From contig VFIW01000065.1 in NCBI GenBank assembly GCA_006386115.1, positions 186,001 to 250,000 of the forward strand: a stretch of 64,000 bases of DNA, written 5' to 3'. Shown in pieces: positions 47,117 to 57,700 of the stretch. The notes beneath the pieces are model-generated. The model had not been told where the DNA came from. It did no database searches and was given only the letters and a program-made list of their open reading frames with translations. The stretch's first letter is position 1. Each line of letters starts with the position of its first letter. Position numbers and translations under genes: made by a program. The DNA is from Globisporangium splendens (taxonomy: Eukaryota > Oomycota > Peronosporomycetes > Pythiales > Pythiaceae).

Positions 47117-49291
47117 TCAAGCGGCTCGTGCACTGGCGTGCATCTCGACGATGCACGAAGCCGTGGACGCGAGTTTGACCATGGCCGCGTACTGCGACTG
47201 CGTGACGTCGTGCGATTCATTGTCGATGCAGCACACTGAGCCGATGACCGTGTTGTCCGACGACGTGAGCGGGAACCCACAGTAGAAGCGAATGCGTCCT
47301 GCCTCGACGCTTCCCATCTTGCTGACACGGACGTCGGCTCCTGGATGTGGCAGGAAGAACGGCTTGTCGCTCATCACGAGGTGGGAGCAAATCGATTCGT
47401 CTCGTGGAATGACCTGGTTCCGGTATCCTGCATCCGACGACGCGATTATGTGCACACCCTCCTTGGCGACGATCGTGACGAGACCCGCCGAACACTGGAG
47501 CTCCTTGCTCGCGATCGAGCAGATGATCTCCAGCTCAGGGACATTGACGATCTCGAGCAAGCGACGCTTGTGTACGAGTTGCAGCCGATGCTCTTCGTCT
47601 TCGGGAACTGGATGCTCCGGGACGCTGTCACTGTCGTCCTTGTAAGAGAGTGGATACGTGCGCAAGTCGGCATTACCCAACACACAATCTTCGAGCGCAA
47701 ACTCCTTCACATGCAGCCGCTCTTCCAATCCGTTCATGTAGAAGTCGTCAAAGTTCTCCAAGGAATCTCGCTCTTCCGTGACGTTGCTATGGATCGCGAT
47801 CTCCCCCGTCGCTGGCAGTGCCTTCGTGTGGGATCCAGCAGCATTCTCCGTTCTCGTCTCTTCTTGAAAAGATAGTGGCGTACTGCCCCCCACGACGGAA
47901 CCATCGTCTGTGGAGCTTCGACTGCTCTCCTGTTCCTCAAGCAACTGCTTCATGACCTGGACAACCGCGTGCTTCCGCTTTGGCGATTCCTCGGCGAGCG
48001 ATTCGTGCAGGAATTTCACCAGCGTGAGGTTCGCCGATTCCGCGCCAGGCGGGTCTCTCTTGATGGCGCACGGGGATATGGTGCCGTTGGGCACATAATC
48101 GTAGTTGGCAGCGTTCACGCGTCGCGTGCACGTACGACAGACGCGAGCGCGGCCCAGTTGGTTACGAGACCGCTCAAAGTCCTGCTTTGTCGAACATTTC
48201 AAGCACACGCTGTAGCCGCAGAGGTAGCATCGTTTGTTTTTTCCCCTCGACAACAAAGATAGCGCGGCCGTGCAGCAGATGCAGTGCGTGTTGGATGCCG
48301 TGAACGCTGTTGGATCCACGAACGCTTGCACACCAAGTCTCCGCCGGCGAACAAGCATCGGCAAGCAGCACGTGGCCTTGGCCATCTTCATGAGCCGTGA
48401 CTTGGTCGTGCTCTTCGAAGCGTACTGCTGCTGGTTCTCGGGTAGTCCTTTCCGCAAGAAGCTGCTCGCGGTGCCTGGGTCAACGAAGCGCGCGTAGAAC
48501 ATGACCCACACGAGGCGACGTCTTGGGTCTGCGACCACCGAGTACCCGGCCGAGATGTCCTGCAACTGGTTCTTCTTGGTGCTGTTTAGGTTATTTGCAG
48601 TGCTCGACGAGGTGCCATTGCTCACAAGCAACGCGTCGTCGGGGCTCAGCGACTGCATGGTCAATACGAACCGCTGGTGCTCTGGCTGCCACTGGAAAAA
48701 GTCGAGATAGCACCACTGCTCGGTATGGGCAAACATGTGCGCCTTGGCGAAGGTCGCAGTCTTGATGCTCAAGTCAAAGACTCCAGCCGCAGCAGCAGGA
48801 CAAAGCGAAAGCAGTGATAGACCACGACGGCGCGAAGCCGTAGCGTTTCGAGTGTGGATGCCATGCAAGACTGCGCCTGAGAGGAACGCCGCGCCGTGCA
48901 ACTCGGTCATCGCTGCCACGTAGCCCTCCGTGGTCGTCGTGCGCAGCAGATGGTGCATCTCGGCCAACGAGCAGCCCACGGAACCCGTGGCCATGACGTG
49001 ATGCACGTCGCCATTGTGTCGCGAGTGCACGACGAAATCGCCAAACGCTTGCTTCTTGTCCCAGATCGAGGTCCGATCGCGCAAGGACTCCCACGGGATA
49101 CTCGCAGCCGCATAGAGCGCCATTTCGGCGAGTCGACGCTCCAAGGTGAGCTGCCGAGGCGAAGGCGGAAGAGCAGGACATTCGTCGCTCGTGGTCGTGA
49201 CCGCCGTATCGCGTCGATCCCGCCCTTTCGATTGGCTCCGCTCACATTGTTGCAGTTGCTCGGATTGCCAACCGGATTGCACACGCGGCAT
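47117..49291 (-). CDS. START-like/FYVE-type zinc finger/GAF protein, paralogue E
   Basis: Intronless, 724 residues from MPRVQSGWQSEQ; the frame extends upstream to an ATG ending at 49414, but the extra 41 residues have no family match. The START-like portion is about 45-290 (HSRHNGDVHHVMATGSVGCS, KAHMFAHTEQWCYLDFF). VRRRRLG lies at 314-320. The finger is at 337-389 (CICC, CYLC, CLKC, CRTC). The linker helix reads KHAVVQVMKQLLEEQE and is followed by a longer acidic linker than in C or D. The GAF domain spans about 583-715 with SICSHLVMSDKPFFLPHP and FYCGFPL; the usual Phe before Cys is Ile, and ADVRF is changed to ADVRV. It converges on paralogue D, with under 200 bases between the two stop codons. 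Confidence 0.86.
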   Translation of the reverse strand: MPRVQSGWQSEQLQQCERSQSKGRDRRDTAVTTTSDECPALPPSPRQLTLERRLAEMALYAAASIPWESLRDRTSIWDKKQAFGDFVVHSRHNGDVHHVMATGSVGCSLAEMHHLLRTTTTEGYVAAMTELHGAAFLSGAVLHGIHTRNATASRRRGLSLLSLCPAAAAGVFDLSIKTATFAKAHMFAHTEQWCYLDFFQWQPEHQRFVLTMQSLSPDDALLVSNGTSSSTANNLNSTKKNQLQDISAGYSVVADPRRRLVWVMFYARFVDPGTASSFLRKGLPENQQQYASKSTTKSRLMKMAKATCCLPMLVRRRRLGVQAFVDPTAFTASNTHCICCTAALSLLSRGKNKRCYLCGYSVCLKCSTKQDFERSRNQLGRARVCRTCTRRVNAANYDYVPNGTISPCAIKRDPPGAESANLTLVKFLHESLAEESPKRKHAVVQVMKQLLEEQESSRSSTDDGSVVGGSTPLSFQEETRTENAAGSHTKALPATGEIAIHSNVTEERDSLENFDDFYMNGLEERLHVKEFALEDCVLGNADLRTYPLSYKDDSDSVPEHPVPEDEEHRLQLVHKRRLLEIVNVPELEIICSIASKELQCSAGLVTIVAKEGVHIIASSDAGYRNQVIPRDESICSHLVMSDKPFFLPHPGADVRVSKMGSVEAGRIRFYCGFPLTSSDNTVIGSVCCIDNESHDVTQSQYAAMVKLASTASCIVEMHASARAA

Positions 49292-50737
49292 CTTTGCTTG
49301 TTCCAAGAGAGTTGCGTGTTGAGATGCTCGCGAAAACCAGTGCTCGAGTGAGTTGCAGAGGGAGAATTGAGAAATGAGGGACTCGTGCTTCTTCCCCCCA
49401 GATCTTCCCACCACCTCTGTGAGATCTGGAGAGACAGACTCGTCATAGTTTTGTCACCTGTGGACGGTGGAGAGATGAGGAGTGGGGGTCCATGGTTGCA
49501 TTTCTGTTTCCTTCCACAAACGCGTCGCTCCACACGGTGAAAGGATTTTCGCTGTTTAAGTCATGCCTATGGAGAGTTTTCAGTGCAAAGAATGACAGTG
49601 CTGCAGATAGGTGCAGTGCGCGAGTCGCGAACCCCAGATCAGTTTGGACAATGTTCTGGTTTGGCCAGTTTGAGAATGCAACTGTGAAAGCGCAGATTAG
49701 CAAATACAATTACAAAAGGCACTGCGTGTACGCAGCGAAGCTGTCCGTGCAGTCAACAAACCACCGTAGCCGCTCACGTGGGATGCCTTCTTTTCACTCG
49801 ATGGTAGTTGCTCCGATGACGCAATTGTATTGACGATTCCTTTCACACTGCGGGCCAGGGATTCCGAAACGTAGGGTGGTAATTGATCTATTGTGTCGAC
49901 TCGACTGGTATGACGTGCTGTCCTCAATATACACCCACGGTGGTTGACACGCGAGTGACCTGCTGGTTTATGAGATCACGCTGTGGTTGCTGAGTTCGAT
50001 GTGATGCTTTTCAGGTCGATGCAGTCAATATGTGCACTGTCCCACGGCCATTCGACTGCGATGACAGACTCTGCGAGACATGAGGGGAGGAGATCCACGC
50101 GTTATTTTTTTCTTCCATGAAGCACTCACCTGCTTGCGAAAGTGGTAAGATTTATCAGTTCAGAGTAACTGTTTTTCCATTGCAATAGAATGAACTGCTG
50201 CGCCAGTGTGTGCACCGCAGCGAAGGCTTGATCCAAGGCACAAATATCGATTCACCGAACGTTGTCTGTCACGACGCTTCAAAGACGACGAGGGTATTTG
50301 TTTTGTCGCGTTGCATCACTATACATCTCAAGAAAATCGGAGACTTGGCAAATTGGCGTACGACAATATTGTCTGTTTCAGTTGCTGCGCGGCACAAACG
50401 AGATCTTGACGTTGATATTGTGGTAAATAGAGAGGTGAACCAATTGAACCAATTCGGCGGCGAGCTTGTGGTCAGTGAGAAATCTTTCGTTCTATTCGAC
50501 CAACGCGGATGCTCTAGAATGGGCCAGTTGCTCCAAGGCTTCTCCGTATCTCAAGCTGAACTTAACGCCGCACTATCTCACAGTTTCGCTTGGCGCGCCT
50601 ACTATGCTCATCGTGGACAAATACACGCGGATAATGCCAATTCCCAAGCATTATAGCAGTGCACACCATCTACTCTATTAAATAGGTAAATCGCATCATG
50701 GCGACAGGTTGCTCATCGCTTCTTTCTTTTTTCTTTT
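49292..50737. other. intergenic between paralogues E and F
   Basis: About 1.4 kb between tandem minus-strand genes. A 148-codon plus-strand frame at 50210-50656 has a reasonable amino-acid mix but no recognisable motif. No other structure was seen. Confidence 0.45.
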
Positions 50738-52948
50738 CTAGAGCTTCTTGCAGATATCTTTGCCGCGAAGTTGCATGATTTTCGAGGCTGTCGTCGCGAG
50801 GTTGACCATGGCGTCCATCTGCAGCTGCGAGAGCTCGCGCGGGGCCGAATCCCCACAGCAAAGTGTCCCGACAATGGTGCCGTCCAGAGCCTGGAGAGGG
50901 AACCCGGCGTAGAACCGCAAGCCGCGCTGCACCATCGCAAAGTGACGGAAGCGAGGATCGATCTCCGGTTGCGCCACGACCAACGGCGTGTCGTTCAGGA
51001 TTGTGTACGCGCAAAAGGATTCCTCGCGCGGTACGACGACGTTCCGGTAGATCTCGCTGTTGGTCGCCACGACGTGCATCATGTCGCTTTCGGCGACCGT
51101 GATCATGGCCACGGCACACTTGAGCTCCCGACACGCGATGGCGCAGATGATCTCGAGCTCCGAGACGTCCTCAAGCTCTGTGAGGCGATGCTTGCGCACT
51201 GTCTTCGACCGATGTGCTTCGCTTTTCGAGTTTGATCCAGCGACAAGCGAGAGCACCGAGTCCCACGAGTCCTTCCGGTGTGACCGCGTCTCGGCGGCGC
51301 AGGACTGGTACGGCACGATGTAGCTATTCCGTCCGCTGCTGTTTGTGAAATCGCATGTCTCGTCGTCACCTTGGACTGGCAAGTCATCAGGCTGCTTAGT
51401 CTGGAGATGGTTGTCTGACAAATGTGTTTGCAGCGCACGCAGACATTCCTTCTCGGACTTTGGATCTGTGAGCGTGAAGGACTCGTCGTCGGTGACAACA
51501 GACCTGGTGGGCGATGCTGCCTTTTTCGGCGAGTTGCGCTCTTCATCTTCGAGCAAGTTGTTGATCACCGACATGACCGCTTGTCGCTTCGTTTCGGGAC
51601 CAGTGTGGAAAATGTGGTCGAGCATCTCGGCCATGGAGGATGTCGGCGCTCTCGGTGGTGGCGGCGGTGGGAGTGGCAGCTCGGCGGATATCCGCTCGTA
51701 GATGGCTTCGTCCAGCCGGCGGATGCAGGGTTGACACACGCGAGCTACGTACACTGGTGACTGCGACTGCTGCTGGTCGACTGCCGCCTCGACCTCTTGC
51801 TCGATCGAGCACTTCTCGCACACAAAGTACCCGCACGAGTGGCAGCGGCGCTTCTGTTTGAGAAAGTGCAGTGTCGTCGTACAGCAGATGCAGAGCGGGT
51901 TCGAGAGTGTGAACGCCTTCGTGTTCTCGTTCATGGAGAACACCTCGAGGCGTCTCCGCCGCACGATCATCGGCAGCCGCGTTGTGGCTCTCGCCATCTG
52001 CATCAAGTGCGCCTTGAGCATGAGCTTGAAGCCGTGACGTTTGAGCGCGCTGGACGAAGTGCAGTCCTCGGCAAACTTGGAGTAGAAAGTCACTCGCAAG
52101 GCTCCGTTTTTGTCGTGTGGGTTGGTGACGACCGAATAGACTGCCGTGATGCCCTGAAGTTGATCAACCGGCGCTGCATCTGGGTCGTTGCTTTCAGGAA
52201 CCTCAAAGAATGGACTCAGCGACGACATCGTGACGATAAAGCCATCTTGTCCAGGTTGTGGCTCTTGACACTGGAAACACTCGAGGAAGCTCCACTGCTG
52301 GTTGCGCGCAAACACGTGCGGCTTGGCGAACGTCGCTGTCTTGGCCATGAACTCGATGTCGCCGCCGCTTGAACTTCTGCGTCGAGAGGCTGCACCAGCT
52401 GCTGTCATCACGGACGCTCGACTACTTGATTCTGCAAGCGCGCTGGCGTTTGAATTTGCTCTCGAACGATGCAAGATCGCACCGTCGATGAACGACTCGC
52501 CGTACAGCTGGTGCATCGCCGCCGTGTACTTGGTCTCGGTGGTCGGTCGCAGGATACTTCTCAGCTCGGACAGCGTACAGGACATCGTGCCCACGGCCAT
52601 GACGTAGTGCATCCCTCGGCTCTGGCGAGTGTAGATGGAGAATTTGCTGCTGCTGGACACTCGTTTCTTTTCGTCCCAGAGCGACGTGCTGTGGCGAAGC
52701 TGGTTCCAGTCGATGCGAGTCGCTGCGTGGCTCGCGATTTGCGCCAGACGCTCGTAGGAGAGCTGCAACGCACGCGGTTCATGGTCGATCTGCTGCTGCT
52801 CTTCTTCGTGGTCGTCCGCTGTCGATCTCTGCGAGAGTGGCGAGTCTCTAGACAAAGCCTCAGGTGCTGGCTTCACGGGAGGCTGTAGAACGACGACGGG
52901 CACCGAGTGGTTTTGAAACATGACGCGGCTAAACGCAAGTCCGTTCAT
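50738..52948 (-). CDS. START-like/FYVE-type zinc finger/GAF protein, paralogue F
   Basis: Intronless, 736 residues if it starts at MNGLAFSRVM; MFQNHS nine codons later and an ATG ending at 53086 are alternatives. The START-like region is about 60-300 (FSIYTRQSRGMHYVMAVG, KPHVFARNQQWSFLECF). The basic motif reads VRRRRLEV, so the Gly of the family is Glu. The finger is at 353-408 (CICC, CHSC, CEKC, CQPC) with a Gln/Ser insertion before the last pair. It is followed by a polyproline run at 425-430. The linker helix reads KRQAVMSVINNLLEDEE. The GAF domain (595-728) has SFCAYTILNDTPL, IDPRF and FYAGFPLQ, and differs from the other copies about as much as any member. The stop is TAG. Confidence 0.86.
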   Translation of the reverse strand: MNGLAFSRVMFQNHSVPVVVLQPPVKPAPEALSRDSPLSQRSTADDHEEEQQQIDHEPRALQLSYERLAQIASHAATRIDWNQLRHSTSLWDEKKRVSSSSKFSIYTRQSRGMHYVMAVGTMSCTLSELRSILRPTTETKYTAAMHQLYGESFIDGAILHRSRANSNASALAESSSRASVMTAAGAASRRRSSSGGDIEFMAKTATFAKPHVFARNQQWSFLECFQCQEPQPGQDGFIVTMSSLSPFFEVPESNDPDAAPVDQLQGITAVYSVVTNPHDKNGALRVTFYSKFAEDCTSSSALKRHGFKLMLKAHLMQMARATTRLPMIVRRRRLEVFSMNENTKAFTLSNPLCICCTTTLHFLKQKRRCHSCGYFVCEKCSIEQEVEAAVDQQQSQSPVYVARVCQPCIRRLDEAIYERISAELPLPPPPPPRAPTSSMAEMLDHIFHTGPETKRQAVMSVINNLLEDEERNSPKKAASPTRSVVTDDESFTLTDPKSEKECLRALQTHLSDNHLQTKQPDDLPVQGDDETCDFTNSSGRNSYIVPYQSCAAETRSHRKDSWDSVLSLVAGSNSKSEAHRSKTVRKHRLTELEDVSELEIICAIACRELKCAVAMITVAESDMMHVVATNSEIYRNVVVPREESFCAYTILNDTPLVVAQPEIDPRFRHFAMVQRGLRFYAGFPLQALDGTIVGTLCCGDSAPRELSQLQMDAMVNLATTASKIMQLRGKDICKKL

Positions 52949-54784
52949 CGCGAAGGTGTGCGACTCGCTCGGAACGTTGCTGATTGTCTCGGAAGAAAGC
53001 CAATTGCGAAGTGAGCAGACGTAGAAAACAGCGCCTGAGTGGCAGCTGCCCTGTCTACAAGCTGCGCCGAGTGCATATGGCCACACGCGTCCACCCAGAC
53101 GCTTATCACACTGTGAACAGCCAGAAACCGAACGTCTCTGATCTCTTTCGTTTCCCCATCACCACACGAAAGAAAGCTTCACTTGCCAGCACAACTGGTG
53201 GTCGTATCAGCACACGATTTCAGAAACCAGGCGCGTCCAGCGACAATTAATAAGGCGATCAAAGCACGCAGTCCGAGGTTGCCACTCTAGACAACTTCGT
53301 GTCCAAGTCCATTGCTCAGATGGCTTCATTTCAAGAAACCTTTTTCCTCCAGGAAATTTCTCCAAGACGACAGAACCGGCGCCTCGAAGGTTGTGAGATC
53401 AAAGCCCAGCGATATGCAACACCGTCACCTCAACGCCAGCGCACTACAATTCAAGCAGAAGCATCCAAAGGCATCATTCAATGACGTAGGTTGCCACGAA
53501 CCAGGTGAACGATATTCCGAGTTTCGCTACGTGGCAATTGCGAGGATGCTTGGTGCCAATGGAGATGCGATGGAGAGCAATGAGGTCCGTTGAGCAATTG
53601 ACAAAGTGTCGAGTTGGCGTCTTTGGATTCTTCCGCAGGCACGCGCCGAAACTGGACGCAACTCCACTCTGATCCACCAACGGAGCTCTTCGGTGGACTC
53701 AGCGTCCACGTTGCGGAGCAGAACCGGGCCAGCTGTCCAGTCGAAAAAGCATTCAGTTTCACCTCGTGTATTGCTTACTGATGCATTATCTAGTCTAAAA
53801 ATTTAGGAGGAATTCACTCGGTTGTTGCATATAGAGGCTTTATGTATTATAGCGGAAATTGAGATGAGCTTCACTCGGCTCATTCGTTCAAGTTGAGCTC
53901 CACGACAAAGTTGAAGGCGTTTTCTGGACGGATCGCTAACCATTTGGTCCGTCCAAGAGCATCCGACGTCCGCTCCGTGCTGATATCTGACAACGCGCCT
54001 GCAGAATGTCGAAAGAAAAACAAACGAATGCACCTGCCTCACTTTGAGTTAGCGTCTTCTTGTAGAAGCCATCACTTTTGCAGCATTCTCCAAAGTCCTC
54101 GGCAGGATGACGGCGTTCAACGTCTGTACAATTAGGGATAATGGAAGGAGTGAAAAGTAGGTAGGTATCATAGTGGCGGTATGACTGTCAGCTGAATAGC
54201 GTTATCTTGATCAAGTGTGTGCGTCAACATTGCACATTTCAACAAAGTGTTTTCTGATGGGTTTCTAGGACGAGTGATCACTGCGTCAATAGAGGAACTA
54301 CAGCAGTGAACAAAGACTCTCCACGCTTTTGGGGTATGAGATGGTCTCGTAATTGTGAAAAGCTGATCGATGGAGGGTGTGTGTGTTGCCCTTCAGCTTT
54401 AGATGAATTCAATAAACGACGTGAACTTCAACCAGTGTCAGCTACCAAGTAAGTGCTTTATTTGATGAAAAGAAATGCTTTGTGAAACAAAAAAGCAAGT
54501 TCCACTTATCAAAGCACTTTGTCTCAACCCAAAATCAGAAATGTACTTTGTATCCCTCAAAAACAACATACTTTTTACTTACAAAAGCGTACTTACCCAC
54601 GAAGATTCCAGTACGTCAGTCGTTTGTTCCCCCCTTCCCCGCTCTCTTACGCGCTGTGCATGCGTACGAATCACAGCCAAGGCGCCACCATCTTCACGCT
54701 TCCTCCGACTTCTCCGCCCACACACTCAGGCAGCAGCCTACACGTACACACCTGTAGTCACCCTCTGCTGCTGGCATTGCCGCC
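52949..54784. other. divergent intergenic region between paralogue F and MON2
   Basis: 1.8 kb that should contain both promoters. Only short non-conserved frames were found. The last 300 bases before MON2 are pyrimidine-rich on the plus strand, as expected for a leader. Confidence 0.5.
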
Positions 54785-57700
54785 ATGGACTTCCTGCGGC
54801 TGATCGGCGACGACCTGCAGGCGCTGCGCAGCGAGACCAAGAAGAAGTACCCGGTGGTGCGCGAGGCGATCGACAAGGCCGCCGAGACGCTGCCGTACCT
54901 GCAGAAGCAGTACGCGGCGCTGCTGCGGGCGTCCGCGGACGGTGCGACGGCTCCGGGCCCGGGCCACCCGATCTTCAAGAGCGAGGCGATCCTGCGGCCG
55001 TTCCTGCTCGCGTGCAACCACACGAACGCGTCGCACAAGATCATCATCCTGGCGCTCGTGAGCATCCAGCGGCTCGTGAGCTGGGACGCGATCGAGCAGT
55101 CGAGCGTCGGCAGCATCCTGCGCGTTCTGCAGATCCAGGCCGAGAAGAACACGCACACGGACGTGCAGGTCAAGTTGCTGCAGACGCTGCTGCAGCTCGT
55201 CACGCTGGGCTACGAAGAGAAGAGCAGCAGTGGGTCACAGCCATCAACTCAGCGACAACAACAGACGAATGCAGCGCGTACAAACAGCGGTGGTCGTGCA
55301 AGCAGTGGACCGCTCAGTGGGCTCACGCTGCACATCAACGGTTCGTTTTTGCTTTGTATAACATGGAACTCAAGGCATTGAGGGTCTGACTCAGGCAGGT
55401 ATGGTCGCGTTGCTGTTGACAGGTGAACCACCAGCACAACCAGCAGCAGCTCCTGTGGAAGCCGAGAATGCGCTCGTGGGCAACGAAGACCTGGTGATGC
55501 AGGCGATCTGGATCTGCATCCACTTGCACGGCGCGAGCAGTGGCGCCAACTCGGTCGTGGGCAATACGGCGGCGATGACGATCCGCCAGGTCGTGTCGCT
55601 CGCGTTCGGCAAAGTGCACAAGAGCCCCGAGGCCAAGCATGTCGGCGTGCTCGTGTTCCAGGAATTGTGCTTCATGAGTCGCGAGGAGAGTGGTGTGTGG
55701 CTCAAGCGCACGGCAATTTCGCCCATGAGCGCCGCGCTCGGTGTCGAGCTGCTCGAGACTATTCTCGCGAGCCACACTCGCTTGTTCCGTGACGACGTCG
55801 AGTTCCACGCCGTGCTCCAGCAGCATGTGGGTTCCCTGATCCAGTCGACGCTGGAGTTAGGCTGCGGAGACAAACACGCAACCTCGAGTACCTCAGGTGG
55901 ATCGTCCTCCAGCAGCTCCAACAACAGCAGCAGCAGTAGCAGCAATAGCTCGAATGGACCGTTCTTCCCGCTGCTCGTGCGCGTGATGCGACTCGCGAGC
56001 ATCGTGCTCTGCAACTTCAGCGACATGCTCTCGAACGAGTGCACGGTGATTTTCCGGAGTCTGCTCGAAATCGTCGCCACGGGAGCGTACTATCAACCGG
56101 GCAGTGCGAAATCGCCCAGTCACGCGAAGATCATGGCCCACGACGTGAAAGCGTTCCTGAGCCATTCTGGTACGAGCTCCAACAATCTCAACGCGACCAG
56201 CAGCACTGGCGTTGGCTCGGTGAGTTTTGTGACGTGGCCCGTGCTGTTGTCGCTTGAAGTGCTCAATCGTGTCTGCTTGGAGCCCAACATGGTCGCAGCG
56301 ATCACGCAGTATCCGGACAGTGTCATCGTGAGCATTGCGCGAACCATTTCGTCGGTGATCACAACGTCGCCACCGGCTGATTTCAAGCTGCTCAGCACCG
56401 ATCCCCTAGTGTCGTCGCGGTCTGGACTGGAGTTCCTGAACGAGCAAGACTCGCCTGCACTGCAGCCGTTCTTCAGTGCTATCCGCGTCGCGATCACATG
56501 CCAAAGCAACCTGATCGCGTCGATCTTTGACCTCTCGCGGATCATCGTGGAGCCGCCAGCGTGTGCAGCACTCGGGGACTACTGTGTGAGCTCCATCGCG
56601 CCGTACTTGATCCACTCGTCGAATGCCATCATGCGATATTGTCGAGAGGTAGAGCTCATCACGATGTCGCTCAAGTCGTATCACGTGCTCGCGACGATCG
56701 CCTCGCGGTTGCGCGCCAACATGGAACCGCAGGCATCACTGGTAGAAATCTCAAGGAAAATGGACGACGTTGTGATCTCGTGCCTCAAGGCGCTGTGCGC
56801 GTTTTCGTTCCCATTGCCCGACCACATCAAGAGCAACAGCAAAGGTTCGGTCTCGAATGGTTCCAGTAGTGGCGGTGGTGGATCCTCAGATCAGTCTTCT
56901 GACGATGCTAGTGGTGGTGCTGGTGAGGAAGGTGAGACCTGCCAGGTGATCATCAGCTGGCGAGAAGTGCACGCGATGAAAGCGCTGTTTGGGGCGGCAC
57001 ATATCATGGAAGAAGAGCTGACAGAGATCGAATGGTGTGCGCTTCTCGAGGGTTTCGAGATTGTCGTCGGGCTCACAGATTCGAAACTGAAGAATGGACA
57101 GAACAAGATTCCGACCAAGAACTACCGCATCAGCGCGTTCCGAGTCGAAGACGAAGACGTCGAGCAGCAGCTTGTGATGCTCGGGAACTCGATCGTCGAG
57201 TTTTTCCGGGATGCGCTCAAACTGAGCAGCCAAGCGCTCCGGAAGCTCTTGGCGGCGGTGCGGAAGGTGTGTTGGGACCAAGTCGGTCTCCCTCTTCCTG
57301 ATCGAGATGCAGGCAGCGTCAAGTCAGCTGCTGGAAACGGTGCGAGTAGTAGCGCAGGAAATAAGAGCGACGCGACAGCAACAACAGCAGCAGACCTCCC
57401 TGCGCTTCCAAATAGTCACCACATGAAGATCTACCAGAACTACCTCGGCGTTGGACTCACTGGTTCAGGAACGTTCATGCCGTGCTTTGCATTGCGTATG
57501 CTCACGCAGCTCGCGTCGAGCAGCAAGCGGTGCTTTGAAGAAGTCATGAAGGAGCTGGTGCTGATGAGCACGTTTGTCCCGCAGGCTTCGTCGTCGTCCC
57601 AGTTTCCGCAGTTGACCCAGTTCCAGGTGTTCACGACCGACAACATCTTGCAATTGATGCAGAATGCGCTCCAGAACGTCGTCAATAGTCTGTCCCCGAC

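Noticed and set aside
50200..50660. Possible retroelement fragment between paralogues E and F
   Set aside because: The frame is open and protein-like, but no protease, integrase or reverse transcriptase motif and no terminal repeats were seen.
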